Counted from the stretch's first letter, positions 35,789 through 48,289 are shown. The stretch is 64,000 nucleotides of DNA from Microstegium vimineum (GCA_022036555.1 CM039141.1:8529773-8593772), one strand, 5' to 3'. Notes: a model not told the origin generated them from the letters alone. Program-made: numbers and translations.

Positions 35789-36895
35789 ATATTTGTTGCC
35801 ACCTAGCCGAGACTTATCTGTTGTACCTTTTGTTTTTGTTTTGTGCTTAGTAGTGATCTGGATGATACATTTGTGGCTTCAGTTAGGCCCCATTTCACGA
35901 AGCAGGTTGCATTCTCTGTCACTTACTCACTTGTCCCCTGTACCGTTGCTAGAAATTTTGGATTACTGCGTGCTTATATTCAAGATTGGATTTTAGTTTA
36001 TTATTTATCGATGGTATGGATTTTCGTGGCATACATTCACCCAGGAACTTTTTTTTTTGAGAGCACGCTTATGTGCGTATTTCATTAAGCAGAATAGAGT
36101 TTCTAGATACATCAAAGGTAACAGCACGCATTCACCCAGAAACTTGCAGTGTCCTAATCATATATGGTCTGTCATTGTCAAAATGGAGTCATAAAAGGAA
36201 GCCATTATTGAGCAGCACATGCATTTATATATGTTCGGATAACTAATGGAAGGACAAGGCAGACGGGAATGGAGGACACATGGTATAAGCTGACACGAGG
36301 GACCCTAGGAAAAGGGAGAGGCGATGCCGGAGCGAAACCCCGTGGCAGTGACAGCCGGGGACAGGTGACCAAATCCACGTACGGCCGCCCTTTCCGTTGC
36401 TGGCTGACACCGGCGCTGTCGCGCGTCGTCTCTCTATCTCGGTCACCAGCTCACCGGACAGGCCACAGGGGTTTGACGGCAAGATCAAATGGCTGCACTG
36501 CACCGGCCGGCCAGCGCCATCATCATAGAAATGGTTCGGTCAGATGCACGGCTGAGGGATCCACGCCTTCCCCTAGCAGATACAACCAAGCGCTAGGGCA
36601 GATACATTGCTACACATCAACGATCTCGTACCTCATCTCATGCAATGAAACGTGATTTTTGCTTGTGGAGGAAAGAGAAATGTGAGAGAGAAAGATGTCG
36701 TTGTTTCGTGAAATAACCACCTCGTGAGCTAAGATTTAGAAATATGAGACAACTATTACACCATTGTATGAGTTGTTACCATGCATCTCACAAATTAATT
36801 TTTATTCTATGCATAAATTAAGGAGTCATGAGTTACTACAAGTCAAATTAAAAAATCAATCATTGTATATGTGACACTATTATAAATTACAATGA
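35789..36895. other. CCT6 3' region and intergenic DNA
   Basis: The first ~250 bases are probably the CCT6 3' untranslated region. A poly-T-led block (36050-36120) with GCGTATTTCATTAAGCAGAA resembles the reverse complement of a retroposon 3' end. No gene recognised. Confidence 0.45.
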
Positions 36896-36896
36896 C

Positions 36897-37153
36897 TTCC
36901 TCCGTCCCAAAATAATTGTCATTCTCGCTTTCCGAGAAGTCAACCTTATTCAACTTTGACCAATCATAAATTAAAAAATATTAATATTTATAATACATAA
37001 ATAGTATCATTAGATAGATCTTTGAATATACTATCTAAATAAATTTGTTTGGAGGTATAAATATTGCACGTATTTTATACATATATAGTCAAAGTTGAAA
37101 AAGTTTGATAGACACGCATCCCATAGCGACTTCTATTTTGGGACAAGGAAGTA
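36897..37153. mobile_element. Stowaway-like MITE (family 2)
   Basis: Ends CTTCCTCCGTCCCAAAATAA and TTTTGGGACAAGGAAG are inverted repeats. The interior TATTAATATTTATAATACAT and ATCATTAGATAGATCTTTGA match the elements at 13589 and 23086, and an internal GTCAAAGTTGAA / TTCAACTTTGAC inverted pair is visible. Confidence 0.85.
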
Positions 37154-38150
37154 CTCATTATTGTATTGCAATAAGTATATATACAAACAATTATTTGTCC
37201 TGTCTCTGTCTTTTGAAATCAATGGTAGGTCAAAACCCAACAATTCACAGGTGTGCGGTTGCGGGGAATCACTTGTAACCAAATGATTGATATTTTTTTT
37301 GTTCATAACGGTAATCCATATTTGAGACTCTAAAAAATTCCAATTTAAAAAATAACTAAGAATTTTCACATATCTATAAACACTACAACTTTTTTTTTAC
37401 GACGAAAGAAGAATTATATTATATAATAGCTGGGTACATCAACATATTACAAGCACTCTGAATTACACTAGATATACAAAAACTGATTTTCATCTAAAAT
37501 ATATCCACGCCGTGAAAAGCTCCAAATCTCAAAACCAAACTTTTTTGACACTTCGTACAGATGACCGCACAGACAAATACTCGACACCAGCAATAGCGGC
37601 AAGCCTGAGAACACAAGCCCAACGGGCGGTCAACATTCCTGTAGGTGGAGTTGAGGATCTTTTTCTTCTTGCTGGTGTCTTTCTTCTTATTCTTTCTGCC
37701 ACCGAAGAATGAGGAAGACTCATCTGAAGGATATTCTCCCTAGTCTTTCATTGTGACCACATCTAACCACAACAAAACGAAGAAAAGACCGGAGAAAATT
37801 ATTCCATGGCGGCGACATCATCTCCGCCTTGATGTCGCCGTCCGGAAACAAAGATCTTCATGTCGTCATGTCGATGAAGATGATGACACCGAAGTTGTCG
37901 TCCTCGTCTTCAACGAAGCCGCCATGAAGAAACCGATTCCACCCTTCTCCTTCACCATTGCCGGAGAAGAGGAGAAGGAGGAAATAAAACTCCAATACCA
38001 ATAACTTTGATATGAAGAAACTCTAACCCTAAAAACTCGATCTACTGAAGAAATTTATTAAAAACAATGGATCCCCGCTCCCTTCAGCCCCCGGCGAGAT
38101 ACCGGAAGGGAAGGGAGGGACCAACAAGGGCTGCGGCGGCCTTGCGGGTC
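37154..38150. other. Probable decayed retroelement next to assembly gap
   Basis: A poly-T tract at 37390-37398 could be the reverse complement of a retroelement poly-A tail. To its right is AC-rich and GAAGA-rich sequence of repetitive type, ending in a GC-rich block (38058-38150) cut by the gap. The open frame at 37753-38004 is composed of Lys/Glu/Arg-rich low-complexity residues and shows no family I know. No exons of the minus-strand gene to the right are found here. Confidence 0.35.
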
Positions 38151-38250
38151 NNNNNNNNNNNNNNNNNNNNNNNNNNNNNNNNNNNNNNNNNNNNNNNNNN
38201 NNNNNNNNNNNNNNNNNNNNNNNNNNNNNNNNNNNNNNNNNNNNNNNNNN
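38151..38250. other. Assembly gap, 100 N
   Basis: Exactly 100 N characters, the conventional size for a gap of unknown length. It falls inside or just beyond the fourth part of the parvulin/rhodanese-type gene, and its missing exons may lie in it. Confidence 0.99.
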
Positions 38251-38527
38251 TAAATTTCTAATGCTTTGATAATGAAAAGTTGATTGAATGTCACAGTAAT
38301 ATTTTCTTGTTTATCAATTTGTTGCCAACTCTTGACATGTTGCAAGGAAAGAGTAAATCCTTATTACACTACATAAGTCAATTGGATGTCACTACCAACG
38401 CAATGTATTCTGAAGCATAATTTTTTATTGTATAGATTTCATCGACACTGCCCAGGTAGAGGTAATAAAGATATGTAAAGGCTACAAGAATACTGTACTA
38501 TGGTAGAAAAACAAGTTAATGCTGTAC

Positions 38528-39624
38528 CATCTGACCCCTTCGAATCCACCCGAGCATACCACCATTTTCTTTGGATGGACATAAAGAGTGCTCCACAGCA
38601 AAATCGCTCAAGTCTGCTCCTGAAATGTTCAATAATGCCATTTCCATTGTAAATGCACATGTTCCCAAATAACCAAGATTCTGTATGTAAGCTGGCGAAT
38701 AATATATCACGGTCCAAACAAGATTAGAAGGTCATCCAGAAGTACATACAAAGGTAGTTTGAGAATCAGATGGTACCTCCTGCAATGATACTCTTTTCTA
38801 GATCAACCAGAAGCCTGACATCCTTTTCACCAACAAGCAAATGCTGAACTAGCAATTCCTTCCCCTCTCTTTGGACGCTGCCGGCAGCAGTGCAGAGAAC
38901 TAAGCAGCAAAGATTTGTTTGAGTTTCTCAATTCAACCTTGTGAGCAGTAACATTCCGAATGCAAATGACGGTAAACCAGTAGCCACGTTACAGGAGGGA
39001 AAGTTGAAAACATTCATTTGCACCAGGTGGCCTTGAACATAAGATAGCAAAATCCTGACGAACTACAAAACTAAAAATGCTAGCGCCAAATTGTCTGAGC
39101 TTTTCTGAGCATGTAATGCAACTACTAGAATGTGCTAGGGCCAATGAATTAATTCGCAAAACTAAATGCACACAATCACTCGAGAACAAGCCCCAGAAGC
39201 AACGCTACGGAATCATTCCGATGGCACATGAAAACACAGTACAGAATCTAATGAGCATGACACTAAACGCAATATGCTAGGAAGTTCAACAGTTCGCCAT
39301 AAACAACACCCCTAAAGTACCATTCGTCGACCACTGGCTCGAGAAACGCTCCCCTCGCCCCCCAAAAACCACACACTCACCGCGTGTGGTCGGCCTGGAG
39401 TGGCCACCGGTTCCCCCGGGACGCATGGGCGCGGCGGCCCACCTGGCGGACAGGGAGGCCGTCTGCGTCACCCTCGCCGACGGCGGTGCGGACGCCAGAG
39501 GCGCGAGGGCGGCGAGCGGCGAGGCGCACGCGAGCCTCGCGAGCGAGAGCGACGCCGCGGGAGCGGAGGGAGACGGGGACGGGCGCGGGAGCTGCGCTGC
39601 TGCGCGGGCCCGAAGACCAAGCAT
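38528..39624 (-). pseudogene. Plastid PpiC/rhodanese-type gene, 3' part missing (partial)
   Basis: Three exons, 39624-39381, 38899-38777 and 38619-38528, join in frame to 153 residues. The first ~82 form an Ala/Ser/Pro/Arg-rich plastid transit peptide (MLGLRARAAAQLPRPSPSPS...). The rest is the first half of a parvulin peptidyl-prolyl isomerase domain: KELLVQHLLVGEKDVRLLVD and FAVEHSLCPSKENGGMLGW, then RGQM at a donor site (ATG|GTACAG). In the plant family I recall (At5g19370 type) the next exons complete PpiC and add a rhodanese domain. None of that is present between here and the end of CCT6, apart from whatever lies in the gap. It may be intact in the genome but unassembled, or truly truncated; I use the pseudogene type only to flag incompleteness. 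It is divergent from the SnRK1 beta gene, with 453 bases between start codons. Confidence 0.75.
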
Positions 39625-40077
39625 GGCTGCCCAGCCGAGCCGAGGAGGAAGGGGGGGCAGGGAGATTCCTTTGTTCGGGGGGAGCTGGATGCCTCGCGCT
39701 GCTGCTACTTCCAGGAGTAGGACTGTATAGGAGGAGCCCGGGCCCGGGGCTCGGGCTTAGTCATGCAATGGGCCAGTCCTTTCAGCCGCTCCTTTGTACG
39801 TGGACTGAAAGATTTAATGGGCTTTTCTTTGCGACTAAAGATTTTATGGGCTGAGGAGGAAACAAAAAGTGAGCCCACGAACTTTGGCGTGCACACGGGT
39901 TCGGCACTCCTCCGGCCGGAGTCGCGTGATGCATGCGTGCGTCGGGGGGTGGGTGTGGGTCCCGCAGGTGCACGCACGCCACGGCACGGCACAAGAAGCA
40001 CGCATCCCGCGGCAGGCAGGCAGGCAGGCGTATCTGTGTCTCCGCGGGGATCCCCAGGCCAGAGCCCAGAGCCAGAG
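39625..40077. promoter_or_regulatory. Shared divergent promoter region
   Basis: 453 bases between the ATG of the minus-strand PpiC/rhodanese-type gene and the ATG of the plus-strand SnRK1 beta gene. It must contain both start regions. It includes GGGCCCGGGGC and GGCCCA-type motifs and a GGCA tetranucleotide run near 40012-40028. Confidence 0.6.
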
Positions 40078-42525
40078 ATGGGCAACGCAAGCGGCCGGGC
40101 GGAAGACCTCGCGGACGCCGACATGGACGACGGCGGAAACCACGTGCGCCGCGCCTCCTCCTCCTCCGCGGGCTACGTCCAGGGCGGCGGCTCGTCGTCG
40201 TCCCCGCCGGCAAGCCCGCCGAGGCCGCATTCGCCGCGGATGTTCGTGCCCCAGGTCAGATCGCCTCCTGATTGTTATTGCGCCTCGATCGATCGCCTCC
40301 TCGAATTACTATTTGGCTCGCCCGCCCGGCGTTCCTCGTCGGCGCGACGCACGTGTATGTAGTTGATCGCTTGGGATTTGTGTCCGTTCTGGTCCGGGTG
40401 TTTGGCCTGGAGTGTTTTTGGTTTTGTTGCGAGCTCGTTTTAATTTGGCTGATGGCTGTGAGGGTTGTTTCAGTTTTGACGAGCTCAGAACATATGCAAA
40501 TGATGCGCCAAAGGCATTGTTGCCTAACTAAATTGTTCAGCCTATGTCTCGATCTGACACTCTAATGTTGCCCAAAAATAACAATCTCTGTATATATATG
40601 TCTGAAAAATAGGGCCAATCTACTTATATCAGCTGAAGAAATCACTAACCGAACAAGATGTTACAAAGCGGATTTTCTTTTGCTCTGAGCTAGGTTTACT
40701 ACTAGTGTATCATCATCATTTACTTGTATGTCTTTAGTTTTTTTAACGTAATATTATGTTTTTAGATTTGCATAGTAGACAATTGTTGTATCAAAGAATG
40801 TAGGCCCTTTTAGTGTTTTCTTACCAAGGGATCAAAGATTTGGCAGGAAAAATATTAAAAAAAGACTTCATGGGGACAACCATATGTATGAGATGGGGTG
40901 TACGTCCTCCTATTTTTTTATTGTTGTTCTTATAAAAATAGGGGTGGTGATATGATACTTTTTAAACCTGTATTGTAACCTCATGATTGGCTAAGACAGT
41001 TTTTGTTAGGGTTTCGGCTGATGCGGATGATAAGCTGGATTATGTTGTTTTCTTGTGAAAAAAACAATATACCGTATCTGATAAGTTCAAGCGAGCATGT
41101 CATGCATACACATGAACATTGGTTTTTGTGTTAATCAGACTTTTGTGGAACAATGAAACTATATATGCTGATTCATTAGCAAATGTTCCAACTTGCAAGC
41201 AAGGCATGCTTAATACTTCTAGATTCAGTAGTTGCACTCTAACATGCAAGTTTTCCCTGATCTATCAGTTTTTTTTTATTGTAAAATGAATTGGAGCATA
41301 TGAAATTTCAGAGTCCTGTAACTCCGTTGCAAAGAGCTGCAGAAGTACCTCCTCCAGTGTTCAACCAGATATTGATGAATCAACAACAGGAGGATTATGA
41401 TGGCCCACCTCAAAAGAAAATTCCCACGTTGCTTACGTGGACTCTTGGAGGGAGAAATATCTATGTAGAAGGATCATGGGACAAGTGGACGTCAAAGTAA
41501 GACAATATACATGTGTTCTATTTCCTCATAGGCCTTGAAACTTATCAATACAAGAGAGTTTATTATTCTGACCGTTAATATTTACATACATGACAGGAAA
41601 CCTGTTGAGAAATCCGGAAAAGATCACACCATTCTGCTGTTGCTTTCATCTGGAATTCACCGTTATAGATTCATTGTAGATGGAGAGAGAAGATTTATAC
41701 CCGACCTGCCTTGCGAAACTGACAATATGGGTCAGATTGTGAACCTAGTGGATGTCCATGTAAGTATTCTCCCTTTCATACTGAATATCTGACTCCACTT
41801 ACTGTTTGTTTGAATTTGAGCTTTACTGAACTCAGCATACTAATTAACCACAAGAATCAGGCAGAATGCGTATGTAAATAATTATGTACCATTTACACAT
41901 GATATAATAGTCTGTCAGGTCCGTTTGTCTGAATGGTATATTCTAGTCGTCCTTTAATTTGTTGATTTATACAGACCAATTAACTCACATTAAACTAATT
42001 GCTCACTGAACTTTTGCTGGAGCGAAACCCAAATTAAACGAAATCACATTTTAGATTGTTACAGGAGAAGAACTGAAAAGATATATCCGTGGAAACACCA
42101 TCTGTAAAGAACGGTTTCATCACCAAGCTAGTCGACTGCTCACTGGACTGCATGGAACTCGGCTGGCTAAGCTGTTGCATGTAATCTCACTCTTGTTTGT
42201 AATCATGCAGGACTTCATTCCTGAAAGCGTGGAAAGTGTCTCTGAGCTCATGGCCCCTCCCTCCCCAGACAACAGCTACGGTTTCCATGTTCCCGGCGAG
42301 AAGGAGTTCTCCAAGGAGCCTCCCCAGCTGCCGGCCCAGCTCTACCTCGGCGTGCTGAATTCCCGGAGCTCGGAGGAAGGCTGCGCGAGGCCGAGGCACG
42401 TCGTCCTCGACCATCTCTTCATCGAGAAGGGCTGGGGCGCACAGCCGCTGGTGGCCCTCGGCTACACCCACAGGTTCCGCTCCAAGTATGTGACCTGCGT
42501 CCTGTACAAGGCCATCGAGCACTAG
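40078..42525 (+). CDS. SnRK1 beta subunit (AKIN-beta type)
   Basis: Regulatory and scaffold subunit of SnRK1, the plant SNF1/AMPK complex that senses energy status. Four exons (40078-40254, 41312-41496, 41597-41759, 42211-42525) give 279 residues. The start MGNASGR carries a Gly2 N-myristoylation signal, as in beta-1/beta-2 subunits. Residues ~60-170 hold the CBM48/AMPK glycogen-binding domain, with LTWTLGGRNIYVEGSWDKW and HRYRFIVDGERRFIPD. The C-terminal ASC domain, which binds the alpha and gamma subunits, contains FSKEPPQLPAQLY, RPRHVVLDHLFIE and ALGYTHRFRSKYVTCVLYK. The last exon is markedly more GC-rich than the middle ones. All introns are GT-AG with compatible phases. Confidence 0.95.
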
Positions 42526-43890
42526 CCTGAGCGCTGATGTGTGCTGCCGACAACGTACTGAGACGATGAACCTCTAGCTGGCAGTTCATTCAGGTTTACA
42601 AGTCTCTCCTGCATTATTCGTTCATCTGATGAGCTAAAGAGGTGGGTGCAAATCCATGTGGAACTTTTTTTTAGCTGCTAGAGCTTAGCAACTCTGATTC
42701 TTAAAACAAAAATTTGGGATAATGATAATTTTGACGGCTTAGTGCCGGGACAGTAAGGATGTCAGTCGTCTCAGACCTGCTTATTGACATGTGCAAATGG
42801 TGGAGATTTTACTGCTGTGGTTCTGCTGCGATTTTTTTGTAAGCTTATTATTGATCTGCTACTGCTAGCACTCATGAAAATTACAGGGCCCGTTGGGCCG
42901 GATCTCAAAAACTGATTTAATAGAATAGCAAAAGCCCAAGAGAACCAGACATGCCAAAATCTGAAAACCTACAAGTCCAGGGTTCCTTTGAAAACTGATT
43001 GGAATTTTGGCACTCCGCGTCGCAACCGCGTGGAGGCTATATACGTCATTTCTCTCGTTTGAAAAAAGCCAACTACCATCCATAATCCAGATTCCCTAGC
43101 TCTAGGGCCCCACGTGCTCGCATGGTCCGGCAAAAGTCACTGACCTCACCTTAACGGAGCTGTTCCCAAGTTACCAAAATGACCTACTTTCTTATATCTC
43201 CGTGAAATTCAATTATATTGTTCAAACAATCCTAAATTTCATTGATGGTTGAACCAGCTGCCGCATGTAAAGTATAATAAATCTATAAAGAAAGTTGAGA
43301 AATGATCCTGTACATCTATGATGATGTCCTTGCAAACTAACTAACACTTGAATGCTGCAAAAAAAAAACACTTACTTTTTTCATCAAAACAACACAGCTA
43401 TGAAGTCTTACCATATTAAGTCACATGGGTCATTTAAGCCCTATTTTCTCCCACCTGAAAGATAAGCCCATTAGAACATGAACACAATCAGCATACCAAT
43501 ATTTTGATTTTGAATTTAAAATGTGTGTAAATATATATTATTTAAGTAAAGAAGTTATATGCTACTTTTATAATGATATAGCTATATCATTATTTTAGCA
43601 TTAATTATTGCATACCCCTAAAAAATCATAATAATAAATATTTAAGTAGTTTGACATTGACTTTTTTTCACTTGTATACATGAATTTGCTCTGTTCGAAA
43701 TTTATCGGAGCACTCCTTGTATTCCATGTAAGAAAGGACATTGGACTTTGTGTAGATTTGATTTGATTTTTTTTTTCATAAGGATAGATTTGATTTGAGT
43801 CGAGAAGGGAAAAAGAATAGCCCAGGGTAGTTTGGGAAAAAAACTATTTGGATGTTGGCGAATGTGACGGCCACGTCTAGTGGAAGTGCG
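42526..43890. other. Intergenic between SnRK1 beta and calmodulin
   Basis: The left part is probably the SnRK1 beta 3' untranslated region. The rest is AT-rich with no recognisable gene; short poly-A and poly-T runs occur. Confidence 0.5.
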
Positions 43891-43897
43891 TATAAAT
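43891..43897 (+). promoter_or_regulatory. TATA box of the calmodulin gene
   Basis: TATAAAT, 126 bases before the ATG at 44023. It is followed by a CT-rich leader (TTTCTCCTCCTCC near 43950). Confidence 0.65.
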
Positions 43898-44022
43898 CGG
43901 GCGACGGAAAATTCCAGCGGACGCCACGCCACTGAGCGCTCCTAGCCCTTTCTCCTCCTCCGTCCCCGATCCACTCCCGCTTCTCGCTCCCATCGATCTG
44001 ATCCCTCCCCACCACCGGGCCC

Positions 44023-45314
44023 ATGGCGGACCAGCTCACCGACGACCAGATCGCCGAGTTCAAGGAGGCCTTCAGCCTCTTCGACAAGGACGGGGATGGT
44101 AAGGTTCCCCTCTCCTCATCCCATCTCTCACCTCCGTGTTCCTTCGGATCTGATCTCCGTGGAGATGTTCGACGTGCGCGGCTGCCTGCGTAGTGGCATT
44201 GCCGCCGCAAGTCTGTTTAGGACAGGGAGTAGATCCGATCCAGCCCGGATCTGGACCGAGTCCGCGGCGGGGCTCGATCGCGTCGCTGTCTTGTGCATTT
44301 CTCCCTGCTAGTGGCGGAATCGAGATGTGGACCTAATGCTTATCTGCTGCTTTGACCATTTCTTCACTAGCAATCACGTCATCCTCTGTTTGTTTGGATC
44401 GTATTGTACGCTGTGAATCCTGGAGAGATGTGTCCAGTGTTTGTTTTTTGGGGTGTCTGTGTAGCATGACGAGGCTGCAGCAGCAGGCTGAGTGCCACCG
44501 AACCTTATTCAGTTTATTAGACTTTTCATATGCTCCAGATGACCAAAGTTGAAGGTAGTTTTCAGTTTTTCAAGTAATTTTCCTAGTAATTATGTGACCC
44601 AGCTTCAACTTTGAACCTGTTTTTTTTTTCCTATGTGCGTGTTTCAATACCTTGTTCCATAGTCATATACTGTGCAGTAGTTGTATTGACCCCAAAAAAG
44701 GAAATCTTGGACCGACTTCTGTTGCTAAAACTGTAAAACTTAGCACCATGATTGACTCAATTCCCATGGCTACGCATGCTCCGTCAAAAGCCGATGATTT
44801 CCACTCACTTGGAAACTGCCTGCTTTCCACATAGCATTTTCAAACTTTTTGACAATAATGAAGATTAATGCAGAATTATTTGTCTCTTCAGTCGCTATTT
44901 ACCTAGTTATAATTACAGAAATGGTTGTGCTTATCTTGTACAGGTTGCATCACAACCAAGGAGCTGGGAACTGTCATGCGTTCACTGGGGCAAAACCCTA
45001 CAGAGGCTGAACTCCAGGACATGATCAATGAGGTCGATGCTGATGGCAATGGCACCATTGATTTTCCAGAGTTTCTCAACCTTATGGCTCGCAAGATGAA
45101 GGACACCGACTCTGAGGAAGAGCTCAAGGAGGCCTTCCGCGTGTTTGACAAGGACCAGAAGGCTTCATCTCCGCTGCTGAGCTCCGCCATGTCATGACAA
45201 ATCTTGGTGAGAAGCTAACTGATGAGGAGGTGGATGAGATGATCCGTGAGCTGAGTGGATGGTGATGGTCAGATCAACTATGAGGAGTTTGTCAAGGTCA
45301 TGATGGCCAAGTGA
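44023..45314 (+). CDS. CAM: Calmodulin, frame broken by three 1-bp deletions
   Basis: Canonical calcium sensor with four EF hands. Exon 1 is 44023-44098 and exon 2 is 44944-45314, with the intron in the first EF loop at the conserved Gly codon. The start [20 protein letters not shown] and the loops DKDGDGCITTKE and [12 protein letters not shown] are complete. In exon 2 the frame breaks at 45160/45161 (after DKDQ), and two further single bases are missing at about 45250 and 45254. After the third the frame returns and ends VMMAK-stop at 45312-45314. Restoring three bases gives exactly 150 codons, the universal calmodulin length. As written, translation stops at 45195-45197. The otherwise conserved sequence suggests sequencing errors rather than a dead gene. 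Confidence 0.93.
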
Positions 45315-45893
45315 GGAAGGCGAGACGGATGAACTCTTATTTCATCGACTTCCAGTGAAACATTCTCTAGTTGTAGTTGCTGAAAGGCTAATGTAGTTCC
45401 TTCTTTGTTCTTCCCTCCAGTGTTAGAATGTTTTCATGTGAACCTGTAATGATTGCCCTCCCTGCTGTGTCTTGATTGCAGTTGAAACCATATGTAGTTA
45501 TATTCCCCCTCGCCCCACATCAACTTAATGCGATGATCAACTTCTACTTCACTCTGTTAGTATCAATGGATGGCCTGTTGTTTTTAATGCGATGATCTTT
45601 AGTTACCGTGGGCAGATGCTCTGGTGCTCAGTGCAAATTTATTCCAAACTTGGGATTCGTATTGTTGGTTTAAGATGCATGTCGTGGAGTATTTAAGACC
45701 TATTTGTGATAAGTGAAATGCAGTCTCGTCCTTTTCTGTTTCTGGTTAGGTTGCAACTATTTGTTGTTGGTTGAAAGCGACATGCAGCCTTGGAGTGGTA
45801 GGTACCAGCTACCACATGTCCTCCATGTCTTCTTAAGGCCTCGAAGTTTCTTGTGTTTGTCTAAACTACGCTGTCCTTCGGAGAGTTGAGCTC
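45315..45893. other. Calmodulin 3' region and upstream of the hydrolase
   Basis: Probably the calmodulin 3' untranslated region (to about 45540) and then the leader of the next gene. No other gene seen. Confidence 0.5.
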
Positions 45894-47719
45894 ATGGAGC
45901 AGGACAAGAGAGCCAAGGTGTTGTGCCTGCATGGCTTCCGCACAAGCGGGAGTTTTTTGAAGAAGCAGATCAGCAAATGGCACCCTTCCATATTTCAGCA
46001 GTTTGAGATGGTTCTGTGCTGGATTCAGTGTTCTGATCTAATTGGTTTCCTTTGTTTTTGTTCTTGAACACCTTTGTTTCTGTTTTTCAGGTCTTCCCTG
46101 ATGGCCCTTTCCAGCTGGTGGAAAGTCAGAGATAGAGGGCATATTTCCGCCGCCGTACTTCGAGTGGTTCCAGTTCAATAAGGTTAGTGCTTTAGTTGGA
46201 ACCAAACTGAAATCAGCTCTTCTCATGGCATTCTGATATCTGAGTTATATTTCATCTACAGTTTGATCACCACCTATGCCTTAGCTATTCATGCAGATAT
46301 GACGACTCCTTTATTTTTGTTCATATGTGCCAAAACTCATGCTTGTGCTTTCCACACAGGAATTCACTGAATACACAAATTTGGATGAGTGCATTTCACA
46401 TCTATGTGATTACATGGTGAAAAATGGACCTTTTGATGGCCTGCTCGGATTCTCCCAGGTAAAAATGGTAACCAGAAGCTGTTTTTTACTGAGCCCCTGA
46501 AAATTGAATGTTTCAATCTTTTGGGGGATTTGAGTTTATTCCTGAGATTACTTAGTGTATGATAATATCTGCATGAACTAGAATTGTGGTCCAAGCTTAC
46601 ATATGAAATGATGAAATGCAATGAACTACACCTTTTGAGCTGCTCTAAAGTTTAACGATCTCTTAATTTCCCTGTCCAAGGTTCACCTCTGATAGGATTA
46701 TAACTTATACATTATGAGGCCCAAAGCACTTGTATAGCAAAGCCAGTAGAAACGGATTGGATCGTGACCTTTAACTTCTAAGCAGATCTACCTTACTGAA
46801 TAATGTGGGCGCTGTCAGTCTTTCAACTGTGCCTTTTTCCTTTGTTGAGCATAAAGCGGAGTCTTGCAGCTTATGTATCCACTCCTCTTTCCAGGGCGCA
46901 ACACTTTCGGCCCTTTTGATAGGCTACCAAGCACAGGTAATTTCTACTACTAAATTCTGTAATACTTGTAACCTAGAAAAATAGAGATAGCGTAAAGTAG
47001 CAAGAAACCGAACACTGAATCTGTAACTTTTACCATGTAATAAAGCTCTTATTTCTAAACAGCATAACTTGCAAAAGAAAAGGAAATTCTTATAAGGTAA
47101 CAATAACTAGGTAGTTGCAAGTTTTGAGTATATAGAAACGCCAGCCCTCTTCTAGAATTTCGAAATTGTAAATTTAACCATTTTAGTTAACTGTTGTAAC
47201 TAAGCTGAGCAATTTAGGGCAAGGTGCTGAGTGATCATCCACCAATTAAATTCATGGTCTCAACATCTGGGAGCAAGTTCAGGGACCCAAGCATCTGCGA
47301 TGTCGCCTACAAAGACCCGATCAAGGCCAAATCAGTGCATTTTATTGGAGAAAAGGACTGGCTCAAGGTGCCTTCCGAGGAGCTGGCTTCTGCCTTTGAT
47401 GAACCTCTCATCATAAGGCATCCTCAGGGCCACACTGTCCCTAGGCTTGGTTGCACTCTTCCCAAACCTTTCTGTTCGATTTGTTTCCATGGGATCAGCA
47501 TAAGCTGCTTGCTTTTCACTCAGCTGTTCACCTTGTTTTCTCTCGCATTCTTTTGCAGATGACGCGTCTGTGAAACAGCTTTCTGAATGGAGCTCATGCA
47601 TCCTGGAAGACCTCAAGAGTACAGATGTCCCCCAAACCTTAGATTCAGAAAAACCATCTGATAAGGAGCCTGCTGTTCCGGAATTCGCAGAAAACCTGGT
47701 GAAACAAGCTGCTGCTTGA
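45894..47719 (+). CDS. FSH/OVCA2-type serine hydrolase, one frameshift
   Basis: Alpha/beta-hydrolase of the FSH1 (family of serine hydrolases)/OVCA2 group; a small cytosolic esterase whose plant substrate I cannot state. Six exons (45894-46010, 46091-46182, 46360-46458, 46895-46936, 47218-47449, 47559-47719) give 247 residues once a single missing base is allowed. Motifs: VLCLHGFRTSG near residue 10 (oxyanion region), the nucleophile elbow GFSQG split across exons 3 and 4, and HPQGHTVPRL with the likely catalytic His. Exon 2 lacks one C at about 46111: CCTTTCCAGCTGG reads out of frame, while one more C restores FPDGPFPAGGKSE. It lies 0.6 kb downstream of calmodulin on the same strand and converges on the CIPK gene. 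Confidence 0.88.
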
Positions 47720-48254
47720 GGCATGCCCACTTCCATGGTGTGGTTGCATTTGAAATTGAAACTTGCCCCATTTTTACTATGATCTGAGTAGTGTGTGGAA
47801 CTTGTTTGATTGCATGTGTATTGCAGTGGCAAAATAATAAATCGTTATCTAGAGCTACAACTGAAACAAATGGATCCAGACACTCACAGCAGCTTATATT
47901 GGTTCGCAAGGTATTGTTGGAAGCATCATTGGCTGAGATTGATGCCACAGGCTGTATTCATGATCCATTTCCGCCTGAAGTTTCACCAACTAACAAACAT
48001 TCTATTCTAGAAAGATCTGGAGAAAATTGAACCAATGAATATGAATAGCTCAACACCATATTCAGTGTCTCGCTACAGCCACTCAACCAGCTTTCTGATC
48101 TATGTTTCATCTACCTCTTCAATTCTTCATTCATTCCAGACCATCATTAGCAGGTCTAGCGAAGCCTGTATATACACTGGGCACTAAACTTAATTTTTTG
48201 GAAGTTGGAACAAACAAGAGCTATGTACAGGGAAAAATAACACTGTATTCCTCA

Positions 48255-48289
<35 letters not shown>

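Noticed and set aside
37753..38004. 83-codon charged open frame next to the gap
   Set aside because: Low-complexity Lys/Glu/Asp-rich sequence inside repeat-like DNA; no family recognised.
39763..40362. 199-codon frame running from the divergent promoter through SnRK1 beta exon 1
   Set aside because: It reads into the intron after 40254. The myristoylated MGNASGR start at 40078 and the CAG|GT donor define the true exon.
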